A stretch of DNA of 64,000 bases, taken from assembly GCF_947502445.1 (NCBI RefSeq), contig NZ_CANMZW010000006.1:186001-250000 (forward strand), written 5' to 3'. The number at the start of each line of letters is the position of its first letter. Within the stretch, counting starts at the first letter, position 1. Shown piece after piece: positions 48,684 to 56,881 of the stretch. Below the pieces are notes generated by a model. That model was not told the DNA's origin and did no database searches. It was given only the letters and a program-made list of their open reading frames with translations. The position numbers and the translations under genes are program-made. The DNA is from an uncultured Brevibacillus sp. (lineage in GTDB: Bacteria; Bacillota; Bacilli; Brevibacillales; Brevibacillaceae).

Positions 48684-50966
48684 ATGAATCGAAAAAAAGA
48701 CATGTCTGCCGTACTGGATTACTTGAAAACAGACGAACGTTTTCGCGATAACATTGCGCATTGGAAGGTCATCCCTCCGCGCGAAGCAAAGTCCGTTCCT
48801 TTTCCTTTCGAAATGGATTCACGCATACAGGATGCACTCGTCAGACGAGGAATTACCTCACTGTACACTCACCAAGAAACCTCCTTTCGCCACGTGCGCG
48901 AAGGAAAACATATCGTAGCAGTAACGCCTACCGCCTCTGGAAAAAGCATGTGCTATCATCTGCCGATTTTGCAGACGTTATCAGAGGACACGCAGGCTCG
49001 CGCACTCTACCTGTTTCCAACCAAAGCACTGGCGCAGGACCAAAAGTCAGAGCTGCATGAGCTGATTTCCGAAATGGGTCTTTCGATTAAATCGGAAACG
49101 TACGATGGGGACACGCCAGCGAACATACGTCAGATGGTTCGAAAAGCAGGCAATATCGTGATTACTAACCCTGACATGCTTCATTCTGCCATCTTGCCGC
49201 ATCACACCAAATGGGTTTCCTTTTTTGAGCATCTGAAATATGTCGTCATTGACGAGCTACATACGTATCGAGGCGTGTTTGGCAGCCACGTCGCCAATGT
49301 GATTCGCCGTTTGAAACGCATCTGTGCCTTTTACGGCAGCCATCCGCAATTTATTTGCACCTCGGCGACGATTGCCAATCCGAAAGAGCTGGCAGAGCTG
49401 TTGACCGAAGAGCAAGTAGAGCTGGTGGACAACAATGGAGCACCAGCGGGAACAAAGCATTTTGTTTTCTACAATCCACCTGTGGTCAATCGGCAGCTGA
49501 ACATCCGGCGCAGCGCCACACTCGAAGCGCGTGACATTACCGAACAGTTTTTGACCAACGGCATTCAGACCATTTTGTTTGCCAGAAGCCGTGTGCGCGT
49601 GGAAATTTTGCTGACTTACTTACAGGAATTGATCAAGCGCAAGCTCGGCCCCAAGACGATCCAAGGATATCGTGGCGGGTATTTGCCCAGCCAGCGACGG
49701 GAAATCGAGCGTGGCCTGCGCAATGGTGAAATCATGGGCGTCGTCAGTACGAATGCCTTGGAGCTTGGCGTCGATATCGGCCAGCTGCAGGCGTGTGTCA
49801 TTACCGGATACCCAGGCTCCGTTGCGAGTACGTGGCAGCAGGCGGGACGTGCAGGGAGACGGCAGGGAGAGTCCGTCGTCGTGATGGTCGGCAGCTCGAC
49901 GCCATTGGATCAATACGTCATCGCTCATCCCGAGTACTTTTTTGATCGCAGTCCAGAGACAGCGCGTATTAATCCGGACAACCTGATCATTTTGGTCGAT
50001 CATCTCAAATGTGCCGCCTATGAGCTGCCTTTCCGCGAGGGAGATCGTTTTGGATGCGCGGAGATCGTGGAGATTCTGGAGTTTTTGACGGAGGAGCAGG
50101 TGCTGCATTTTTCAAAGGGCAAATGGTTTTGGATGAACGATTCCTTCCCCGCGCATAACATCAGCCTGCGGTCGGCGTCCCAGGAAAATGTCGTCATTAT
50201 CGATATCAGCGAACGGGGCAATGAGCGAGTGATCGGAGAAATGGACCGGTTCAGCTCGATGACACTGCTGCATGACGAAGCCATTTACTTGCATCAGGGC
50301 ACGCAATTCCAGGTAGAAAAGCTCGATTACGAGGAAAAGAAGGCGTATGTCCGCGAAGTGCAGGTCGACTACTACACGGACGCCAATCTGGCTGTTCAGC
50401 TCAAGGTGTTGGAGCAGGATCAGTACCGCAGCCATGCCCAAAGCGCGTTTGCCTACGGAGAGGTTTCCGTACATGCGATGGCGACGATCTTTAAAAAAAT
50501 CAAATTCGAGACGCATGAAAACATCGGCTCTGGCCCGATTCATTTGCCAGAAGAAGAGCTGCATACGAATGCTGCCTGGATCGGCTTTTCAGAGACGCTG
50601 CTCACGGAAATCGGCACGGAGGATGTGGAGCGGGGCCTGGTCGGGTTGGCGCATGTTTTGCAGCACGTCGCTCCATTGTTCGTCATGTGCGACCCGATGG
50701 ATTTGCACGTCATTCCCCAGCGTAAGGCCGTTCATTCGCAGGAGCCGACGATCTTCCTGTATGACCGTTATCCTGGCGGCATTGGCCTGAGCGAGCAGGT
50801 GTACAAAGAGATGGAGATGATTCTCACGCAGGCGGAGAGGATGATTGTCTCTTGCCCATGCGAGGCAGGCTGTCCGTCTTGTGTAGGAGCAACGGATGAC
50901 GGCAGCAAGGAGCTGGCTATGACCTTGCTGCGTGTCGCGCAAGGAGGAAGCGCGTATGTCTCTTAA
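48684..50966 (+). CDS. mrfA: DNA repair helicase MrfA (YprA/Hrq1-like)
   Basis: A 760-aa superfamily 2 helicase (B. subtilis MrfA about 750). Walker A-type motif Thr-Ala-Ser-Gly-Lys-Ser, DEAH-like Asp-Glu-Leu-His, motif III Thr-Ser-Ala-Thr, motif VI Gln-Ala-Gly-Arg-Ala-Gly-Arg-Arg. The C-terminal DUF1998 region has four metal-binding cysteines (Cys-Pro-Cys-Glu-Ala-Gly-Cys-Pro-Ser-Cys). MrfA with MrfB acts in excision-independent repair of mitomycin C adducts in B. subtilis. ATG 48684 follows GAAGGTGACG; a much longer upstream frame overlaps the kinase gene and is rejected. It overlaps mrfB by 11 nt. Confidence 0.92.
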   Translation: MNRKKDMSAVLDYLKTDERFRDNIAHWKVIPPREAKSVPFPFEMDSRIQDALVRRGITSLYTHQETSFRHVREGKHIVAVTPTASGKSMCYHLPILQTLSEDTQARALYLFPTKALAQDQKSELHELISEMGLSIKSETYDGDTPANIRQMVRKAGNIVITNPDMLHSAILPHHTKWVSFFEHLKYVVIDELHTYRGVFGSHVANVIRRLKRICAFYGSHPQFICTSATIANPKELAELLTEEQVELVDNNGAPAGTKHFVFYNPPVVNRQLNIRRSATLEARDITEQFLTNGIQTILFARSRVRVEILLTYLQELIKRKLGPKTIQGYRGGYLPSQRREIERGLRNGEIMGVVSTNALELGVDIGQLQACVITGYPGSVASTWQQAGRAGRRQGESVVVMVGSSTPLDQYVIAHPEYFFDRSPETARINPDNLIILVDHLKCAAYELPFREGDRFGCAEIVEILEFLTEEQVLHFSKGKWFWMNDSFPAHNISLRSASQENVVIIDISERGNERVIGEMDRFSSMTLLHDEAIYLHQGTQFQVEKLDYEEKKAYVREVQVDYYTDANLAVQLKVLEQDQYRSHAQSAFAYGEVSVHAMATIFKKIKFETHENIGSGPIHLPEEELHTNAAWIGFSETLLTEIGTEDVERGLVGLAHVLQHVAPLFVMCDPMDLHVIPQRKAVHSQEPTIFLYDRYPGGIGLSEQVYKEMEMILTQAERMIVSCPCEAGCPSCVGATDDGSKELAMTLLRVAQGGSAYVS

Positions 50967-52296
50967 GTCCAAGCTGCAACGGATGAAGGGGCACTTGGTC
51001 AAGGAAACAGACAAAACGGCTTCCCTGTCGACGGAAACAGAGCCCCCAGCACAGGAAAAAGAGCCGGAAATTCCGTATGCAGATCGATGGGAAAAGCTCC
51101 AAGCGTCGCCGTACATTTGGGAAGATGAGCATGTCATGATCCGCGAAGTCCGATATCCCGTCGGGCAAAAGCACGGAGCTTATGCCTTTTCCGAGCTGCA
51201 TGGCGTCATTTCGGCTTGGGAAGCGTCTGGCAAAGCTCATCCGCTATCTGCGGCAGGCAGACGGCCAGAGGACCTGCTGTTTTTTGACACGGAAACGACA
51301 GGGCTGTCTGGTGGTGCGGGCAATACGGTATTTTTGTTGGGGTACAGCCGCATCGAAGGAGAAGAGGTAGTCGTTCGGCAGCATTTTCTGCCTGCTCCGC
51401 ACGCGGAAGTGACGTTGTACCAGTCGTTTTTGGAGCAAGCGGAGAAATCTTCACATCTCGTGACATTTAACGGAAAGTCGTTCGACTGGCCGCAGGTGCG
51501 GACCCGGCACACGCTGATTCGCGACCAGGTGCCTGCTTTGCCTTCGTTTGGACATTTGGACCTTTTGCATGGAGCGAGAAGATTGTGGAAGGCCGAGCTG
51601 GAGTCATGCCGACTAGGAATCATCGAGCAGGAAAAGCTGGAAGTTTTCCGCGAGGATGATTTGCCGGGCTTTCTGGCTCCCGTGCGGTATTTTGACTTTT
51701 TGCATTCGCAAGACCCTGATGTGATCGAAGGTGTGCTGTGCCATAATGAGACGGATGTCCTGTCTCTCATTACGCTCTATATTCACATGACGCGGCTGTT
51801 GCTCCATCATGAGCGGGAAGCGGTGTCTCATGAAGAGCGCTTTGAGATTGCGAGATGGTATGAAGCGCTGGGTGATCAAGCGGCAGCCATGGACGGATAT
51901 CGACTGGTAGCAGGCAGCAATCATTCGTGGAGCAATCGGGCGAAACTGGCGATCGGACATCTCTATAAAAAGCAAAAAAACTATCAGCAGGCCCTGGAAG
52001 TTTGGGAGTCTTGCATGAAATCGTCCAGCTACGTCCCAGAAGAGGTGTATATCGAGGCAGCCAAGGTATGCGAGCATCAGTTCAGAGAGTGGGACAAAGC
52101 GCTTCATTATACGCGGCAAGCCTACGAGCAGTGGAAAAAGCGAGGAAGCCTTATGCGCAACAGGTCCAAGGCAGACGCGCTGGCTTATCAGAAGCGGATT
52201 GAGCGGCTGGAGGCAAAAGGACGTGGAATACAGGCAGAGGAGGATGGCCTGATTTCCGGGTTGTTTGATTGGACGGAAGACAAACAAAGCGAATAG
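50956..52296 (+). CDS. mrfB: exonuclease MrfB (YprB-like)
   Basis: A 446-aa protein with a DEDDh exonuclease core (about 95-290). Asp and Glu are visible in Phe-Phe-Asp-Thr-Glu-Thr-Thr-Gly-Leu, and later acidic and His residues in Cys-His-Asn-Glu-Thr-Asp. The C-terminal part (about 310-420) is helical and TPR-like. MrfB is the metal-dependent exonuclease partner of MrfA in mitomycin repair. AAGGAGG lies 9 nt before the ATG, within the end of mrfA. Confidence 0.9.
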   Translation: MSLKSKLQRMKGHLVKETDKTASLSTETEPPAQEKEPEIPYADRWEKLQASPYIWEDEHVMIREVRYPVGQKHGAYAFSELHGVISAWEASGKAHPLSAAGRRPEDLLFFDTETTGLSGGAGNTVFLLGYSRIEGEEVVVRQHFLPAPHAEVTLYQSFLEQAEKSSHLVTFNGKSFDWPQVRTRHTLIRDQVPALPSFGHLDLLHGARRLWKAELESCRLGIIEQEKLEVFREDDLPGFLAPVRYFDFLHSQDPDVIEGVLCHNETDVLSLITLYIHMTRLLLHHEREAVSHEERFEIARWYEALGDQAAAMDGYRLVAGSNHSWSNRAKLAIGHLYKKQKNYQQALEVWESCMKSSSYVPEEVYIEAAKVCEHQFREWDKALHYTRQAYEQWKKRGSLMRNRSKADALAYQKRIERLEAKGRGIQAEEDGLISGLFDWTEDKQSE

Positions 52297-52317
52297 CTGA
52301 ATAAGCTGTAGAAAAAG

Positions 52318-52350
52318 AAGCCCTTAGGAATCCACCTAAGGGCCAATTTT
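52318..52350. terminator. terminator between mrfB and the GNAT gene
   Basis: GCCCTTAGG (52320-52328) / CCTAAGGGC (52335-52343) with an A-rich left flank. Confidence 0.75.
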
Positions 52351-52393
52351 GTATGCGCTGGCTAGGGGAGAGCTTGCTCGTTCCTCACCAACG

Positions 52394-52966
52394 CTATTTT
52401 CCATATTTCGCCCGGTACTCGTCAGCGAGCATCGACATGAGGATGGAGTCATGGTACGCATGGTCGTAATAAAGCGCTTGTCGCTGCACGCCTTCCTGCA
52501 CAAAGCCAAGCTTTTCATATGTGTGAATCGCACGTGCATTGTAGGCGAAAACATTCAGCTCGATCCGGTGCAGGTTGAGTATACCGAAACCGTAGTCCAG
52601 CATCAGCTGTATGGCTTCACTCCCGTACCCTTTTCCTTGGTAGGCTGACTGGTCGATAGCGATACGGATGAATGCATTGCGGTTGAATGTATCGATGTCG
52701 CCAATCTGGATATCACCAATGACCTGATCGTTTTCGCACAGGGCGATCAATAGCAGAACGCTGGATGAGTCTTGTCCTTTGCTCTCGATGTATTGCTGGA
52801 TCTGCTCGCGTGTGTAGTGCTTCTGTGTCCCTGTCAGCTTGCGTGTTTCCTTGCTGTATAAGGAGCGGTAGTAAAACTCGCTATCTTCTTGTCCAATCGG
52901 TCGCAAATAGACTCGCTTGCCTTCCAAAAAGCGAACTGGAGTATTTGTATGTGCATGAGTAGACAT
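52394..52966 (-). CDS. GNAT-family N-acetyltransferase (RimJ/RimL-like)
   Basis: A 190-aa acetyltransferase. The N-terminus has Val-Tyr-Leu-Arg-Pro-Ile, the acetyl-CoA loop is Tyr-Gln-Gly-Lys-Gly-Tyr-Gly-Ser-Glu-Ala, and the C-terminal half has Leu-Asn-Leu-His-Arg-Ile-Glu-Leu-Asn-Val and Tyr-Glu-Lys-Leu-Gly-Phe. The layout is that of ribosomal-protein or amino-group acetyltransferases; the substrate is unknown. ATG 52966 has AGGAGGACACC upstream. Confidence 0.88.
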   Translation of the reverse strand: MSTHAHTNTPVRFLEGKRVYLRPIGQEDSEFYYRSLYSKETRKLTGTQKHYTREQIQQYIESKGQDSSSVLLLIALCENDQVIGDIQIGDIDTFNRNAFIRIAIDQSAYQGKGYGSEAIQLMLDYGFGILNLHRIELNVFAYNARAIHTYEKLGFVQEGVQRQALYYDHAYHDSILMSMLADEYRAKYGK

Positions 52967-53204
52967 TTGTGGTGTCCTCCTGTTTGTTTTGAATCGTCCT
53001 GCCAAGACGTTTTTTTAAACGTATAAGAATTTATAAGAGCCAAGCTTATGAATTCTGGAGCGCATGGAAACTTTCTGCTAAAACGCGGTCGTTCCTCCTT
53101 GAGAAAGCCTCGGTAGAGGTTTTCTTATAGAATAGTGGAATTGTGTATACTTGAAAATGGGCAGTTTTGTAATATTTAAAAGGACAGATTGAGGTGAAAG
53201 GTAC

Positions 53205-54659
53205 ATGCTTCTGACCCCGAAATGGAATGAAAATGGGGACGAGCCCCAATATGTACAGCTTTATACCGCTCTGAAAAATGAAATTGTCGCAGGAAGACTG
53301 GCTGAGCATACGCGCTTGCCTTCCGTCCGCAAGCTGGCTGATTTGCTGGGGCTAAGTACCACTCCAGTCGAAATGGCGTACCAGCAGCTTTTGGCAGAAG
53401 GGTTTATCCAAAGCAAGCCGCGTAGCGGATATTATGTGGAGGCATTGCCCGATCCGGAGGTAAGGCCGGAGAGGGCAGTACATAACGGGTATGGCTCTGG
53501 TCACCAGCAATCCGAGGCCATTACAAGCAGACGCCCTCTGCTGCGTGACGAAAAAACATACAAGTACGACTTTCACATGTCCCAAAATGACTTTACGCTT
53601 TTTCCGTATGCGGATTGGCGTCGTTTGTACAATCAGTCGATGCGCCTGGAGCAGCAGGAGGAGCTTTTCTACGGTGACCCTCAGGGTGAGCCTGGTCTAC
53701 GCCAGCAAATTGCTAGCTATCTTCATCGCTATCGCGGTATCGTTTGCCAGTCAGACCAGATCGTGATTGGAGCTGATCAGTTCGGCTTGCTCTCGCTCAT
53801 CAGCTTGATGCTAGGTCACAAGCATAAGCGAGTGGGGGTGGAGAATCCGGGATATCTCCTGTATGCCAATACGTTTCGCCAGCATGGTTACGAAGCAGTA
53901 CCTGTCGCGCTGGAAGAAGACGGGATCAGTATCAGTGAGCTGTATGCTGCGGATGTTGGATTGGTTGTCGTGTCGCCTTCCCATCAATATCCACGCGGGA
54001 TGATCATGCCCGTGTCCAAGCGGCTGCAAGTGCTGGAGTGGGCTCAAGCGGTTTCCGGTTATATCATCGAGGACGATTACGACGGAGAGTTTCGCTACCA
54101 CGGCAGACCAATCCCTTCTCTGCAGGGACTAGTTCCGAATGCAAACGTCATTTACATGGGGGGATTTGCGCAGGTCATGGCCCCGGCAATCGGCGTCTGG
54201 TACATGGTTCTCCCTGAAACACTTATGGAGAGCTACTACAGACTGCTTCGAGCGACACTTTTGGAGCAGTCAGCGTCTCGGCTGCATCAGCGAGCCTTGC
54301 AGGCTTTTATGGAAAAGGGCTTGTTTGAAAAGCATGTCCGCAAAATGAGAAGTCACTATCGAAAAAAGTATGATGCCCTGCTGGAGGCTGTCCACAGACA
54401 TTTTGGCGATCGGGCTCGCGTAATTGGAAAGGACGCAGGCTTTCACGTGCTGCTGCGTGTGCACGCTGAGAAAAGCGAGGAGGAGCTGAAGCAGCTTGCG
54501 ATTCAGGCAGGTGTGAGAGCATCTTCAGCATCGTTTACATGGCTGTCCCCTCCGCCAGTGATGCCCAAGGAGTTTTTTCTCGGATTCGCAGGCATCCCGC
54601 TGGATCAAATCGAGCCGGGGATCAAAGCGCTGTACCAAGCATGGTTTGGAGACAGTTGA
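53205..54659 (+). CDS. MocR/PdxR-family regulator lacking the PLP lysine
   Basis: A 484-aa GntR-aminotransferase fusion. The winged helix (about 15-80) has Leu-Pro-Ser-Val-Arg-Lys-Leu-Ala-Asp, and the fold-type I aminotransferase-like domain spans about 125-480. The PLP-pocket Asp-Asp-Tyr-Asp-Gly-Glu-Phe-Arg-Tyr is kept. At the Schiff-base position, family members read Ser-Lys within Thr-Phe-Ser-Lys-x-Leu-Ala-Pro; this protein reads Gly-Phe-Ala-Gln323-Val-Met-Ala-Pro. So it cannot bind PLP covalently. The stop overlaps the long frame of the next gene; target genes are probably the neighbouring tetR-SMR set or remote. Confidence 0.85.
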   Translation: MLLTPKWNENGDEPQYVQLYTALKNEIVAGRLAEHTRLPSVRKLADLLGLSTTPVEMAYQQLLAEGFIQSKPRSGYYVEALPDPEVRPERAVHNGYGSGHQQSEAITSRRPLLRDEKTYKYDFHMSQNDFTLFPYADWRRLYNQSMRLEQQEELFYGDPQGEPGLRQQIASYLHRYRGIVCQSDQIVIGADQFGLLSLISLMLGHKHKRVGVENPGYLLYANTFRQHGYEAVPVALEEDGISISELYAADVGLVVVSPSHQYPRGMIMPVSKRLQVLEWAQAVSGYIIEDDYDGEFRYHGRPIPSLQGLVPNANVIYMGGFAQVMAPAIGVWYMVLPETLMESYYRLLRATLLEQSASRLHQRALQAFMEKGLFEKHVRKMRSHYRKKYDALLEAVHRHFGDRARVIGKDAGFHVLLRVHAEKSEEELKQLAIQAGVRASSASFTWLSPPPVMPKEFFLGFAGIPLDQIEPGIKALYQAWFGDS

Positions 54660-54735
54660 CAAAAAGATAGCTGGTAGTGGAAAATATAAAAAACATAATG
54701 TTTTCCTTGTTTTCGGAAGGGAGTGTCATACGTAT

Positions 54736-55314
54736 ATGCAAGAGCGGATTATTCAGTGTGCGATTCAGGAAATAGAGGCACGGGGCGTACGGTTCACGAT
54801 GTCCGATTTGGCGCGTAGAGCAGCGATGAGTACGAAGACTTTGTATGCCTATTTCCCATCAAAGGAAGTGCTGATCGCAAACGTGATTGAGGAAAGCCTG
54901 CAGGATATACGGGAGCGCGAGGATCAGATTTTGCACGATCACCAGATGAACTTGGCCGAAAAAATGAGGCAGCTTTTGGCCTTGGTGCCAAACAGCTTCG
55001 CCCGTACAGATTTGCGGGTCTGGTATGAGCTCAAGCGTTATTATCCTGAGCAGTGGAAGCTGATTGAAGAATTTAACCAACAAGAGTGGGAGCATGTTCG
55101 AATCATTCTTGAGCAAGGTGTCGAGAAAGGGATTTTTCGAAAAATCCAGTTACCTGTCCTGATTCAAATGTACACGGGCGGCATCGAGCAGCTCATTGAT
55201 CAGCAAATGGCAGGCAATCATCAGATGACGATCAGCGAAGCATTGGATGCCATGATTGATATTTTACTGGGCGGTGTTTTGGCTGTGCAAACAGGAGGAG
55301 AGGGAGAGAAATGA
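54736..55314 (+). CDS. yvaF: TetR/AcrR-family repressor (YvaF-like)
   Basis: A 192-aa repressor. N-terminal helix-turn-helix (about 5-50) with Thr-Met-Ser-Asp-Leu-Ala-Arg-Arg-Ala-Ala-Met-Ser-Thr-Lys-Thr-Leu-Tyr-Ala-Tyr-Phe, then an all-helical ligand domain. ATG 54736 is chosen because the HTH begins just after it. It overlaps the SMR gene by 4 nt, and the order tetR-SMR-DUF5360 matches B. subtilis yvaF-yvaE-yvaD. It probably represses this efflux operon. Confidence 0.83.
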   Translation: MQERIIQCAIQEIEARGVRFTMSDLARRAAMSTKTLYAYFPSKEVLIANVIEESLQDIREREDQILHDHQMNLAEKMRQLLALVPNSFARTDLRVWYELKRYYPEQWKLIEEFNQQEWEHVRIILEQGVEKGIFRKIQLPVLIQMYTGGIEQLIDQQMAGNHQMTISEALDAMIDILLGGVLAVQTGGEGEK

Positions 55315-55685
55315 CCAGCTGGATTTATTTGTTGATGGCCATTTTGCTGGAAGTGGCAGGTACGACTTCTATGAAGCTGTCCGAGGGGCTGAGCAAGCCT
55401 GTCCCAAGTGTCATGATGTTTATATTTTACGTGCTATGCTTTTCGTCACTAAGCATGGCGCTCAAAGAGATGGAGGTCGGCGTTGCCTACGCGATCTGGT
55501 CAGGGCTCGGCACCGCAATCGTGGCGATCATCGGGGTGATTGTGTTCAAGGATGCGTTTACCGTTAAAAAGGTGATTGCGCTCGGCTTGATTATCGCAGG
55601 CTGCGTCTTGTTGAATCTGGGAGATGGGGCACATGGTCAGCAAGCGACGAAGCCTTTACAGGATACGGGAATGGTTGCAAAATGA
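55311..55685 (+). CDS. yvaE: SMR-family multidrug efflux protein (YvaE-like)
   Basis: A 124-aa four-helix transporter. The SMR signature Glu14 in Ala-Ile-Leu-Leu-Glu-Val-Ala-Gly-Thr-Thr is present, followed by Ala-Tyr-Ala-Ile-Trp-Ser-Gly-Leu-Gly-Thr. It works as a dimer exporting cationic drugs or guanidinium-like compounds with proton antiport. A polar tail of about 20 residues follows the last helix. Co-transcribed with the TetR gene and the DUF5360 gene by overlapping stop/start codons. Confidence 0.9.
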   Translation: MTSWIYLLMAILLEVAGTTSMKLSEGLSKPVPSVMMFIFYVLCFSSLSMALKEMEVGVAYAIWSGLGTAIVAIIGVIVFKDAFTVKKVIALGLIIAGCVLLNLGDGAHGQQATKPLQDTGMVAK

Positions 55686-56089
55686 ATGGAATGATGAGAC
55701 GGCTGCGTCCATTTTTTTGGCTAACTGACGTGGGGTTTGTTGTGTACTGGCTGGTTACCTTTTTAGAGGTGCTGCCAAAGCAATACATGTACCAGGATTA
55801 TACTGATGCCAATCTGGTAGCGTGGAACCTGTCGTTCTTTCCGCTGGATATTTTTATTTCGCTGACCGGATTTGCCAGCTTGTATGCCTATCACAAAGGG
55901 AAGGGCAGCTGGCAGCAGTTGGCGCTGCTCTCGCTCGTGCTTACATTTTGCTCGGGCTTGCAGGCCATTGCTTTTTGGGCGTTCAAAGCCGATTTTGATT
56001 GGAGCTGGTGGATTCCGAATTTGTATTTGCTGATCTACCCATTGTTTTTTCTACCCCGTTTTATGCGCGAACGAAACGCAGTCTCATAA
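55682..56089 (+). CDS. yvaD: YvaD-like DUF5360 membrane protein
   Basis: A 135-aa protein with four hydrophobic segments (about 14-32, 50-70, 80-100, 108-126), Trp/Phe-rich. It overlaps the SMR stop as ATGA. The family is found beside SMR genes in Bacillales; function unknown, perhaps an efflux accessory. Confidence 0.78.
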   Translation: MNGMMRRLRPFFWLTDVGFVVYWLVTFLEVLPKQYMYQDYTDANLVAWNLSFFPLDIFISLTGFASLYAYHKGKGSWQQLALLSLVLTFCSGLQAIAFWAFKADFDWSWWIPNLYLLIYPLFFLPRFMRERNAVS

Positions 56090-56254
56090 GCAGATTACAA
56101 TTAATGTGGACAGGTGCACTCAGGGCAGATGTTGATAGAAAACATAGGTAGGTACCCTATTTTCCGCTGGATGATGTCACGAGTCTATGCAGGTAAATGA
56201 CACCCTGCATATACACATATAGTCATCAAAAATAAGAGGAAAGAGGGCGACAGC

Positions 56255-56467
56255 ATGTATTATCCGAGTGCGCAATGGCCGTCATCGCAATCTTCGTTCT
56301 ATAGGTATGGTCAGTCTTCCTATTATCCATCACAGCAAAGACCAGGGTACCCACAGCCTCCAGGTCAAGGATATGGGAGCAGTCAGGGTTTTGATCATAG
56401 ACGGAGATGTCCAGATCATTGTCGGTTTTGCCCACCAGAATGTTGTCGAGGTCGTCGCAGATACTAA
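56255..56467 (+). CDS. small Gln/Pro/Tyr-rich, Cys-rich protein, 70 aa
   Basis: ATG 56255 has GAGGAAAGAGGG at good spacing. The first 45 residues are Ser/Gln/Pro/Tyr/Gly-rich and low in complexity. The last 25 hold Arg-Arg-Arg-Cys-Pro-Asp-His-Cys and Cys-Pro-Pro-Glu-Cys-Cys-Arg-Gly-Arg-Arg-Arg-Tyr. This composition recalls small spore-coat proteins of Bacillales. Two other frames over the same bases are open, so coding sense rests on the ribosome site and composition. Confidence 0.5.
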   Translation: MYYPSAQWPSSQSSFYRYGQSSYYPSQQRPGYPQPPGQGYGSSQGFDHRRRCPDHCRFCPPECCRGRRRY

Positions 56468-56492
56468 TTCATATTTTCTTATCGAAAGAATA

Positions 56493-56536
56493 GGAAAGAG
56501 CCAGATCCGCCATTAACGGGGATTTGGCTCTTTTCA
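56493..56536 (+). terminator. terminator after the small Cys-rich gene
   Basis: AAAGAGCCA (56495-56503) / TGGCTCTTT (56525-56533) stem with an inner GATCC/GGGATT pairing and T-run. Confidence 0.75.
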
Positions 56537-56795
56537 CATCCATCGGTCAAAAACAGATTTCAACCTGCTGACACCTTCTTGAATCTGCTCTTCTGACACA
56601 TTTCCGTATGACCTTGTCCTCATGCCTGCCTTTGAGAATAGCATGCTCCTCCACAGGATATAGTCTCACGCCGTTCGCTTCCAAAGCTGCGAAGTGACAA
56701 ATGGTTTTTGTACTTATGTCACCGACTGGCAGAATATCCACCACATGTTCATCAGGCGATCGCGGACATGTTTGATCAGTCACGGATTGATGATG
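56534..56795 (-). pseudogene. MocR-type / aminotransferase C-terminal remnant
   Basis: One minus frame reads His-Val-Val-Asp-Ile-Leu-Pro-Val-Gly-Asp and Ala-Leu-Glu-Ala-Asn-Gly-Val-Arg-Leu-Tyr-Pro-Val. A shift then leads to Ser-Tyr-Gly-Asn-Val-Ser-Glu-Glu-Gln-Ile-Gln-Glu-Gly-Val-Ser-Arg-Leu and a TGA at 56534-56536. These are the last strands and helix of a fold-type I aminotransferase or MocR domain. The DNA-binding and PLP parts are gone, so it is a relic. Confidence 0.65.
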
Positions 56796-56881
56796 CCGCC
56801 TATAGGCAGCTACATACAAATAGGAAGAGACAATGAGCGGAGCCACCCCGATTCCTAGAGGTGGCTCTTCAACGTGAATAG

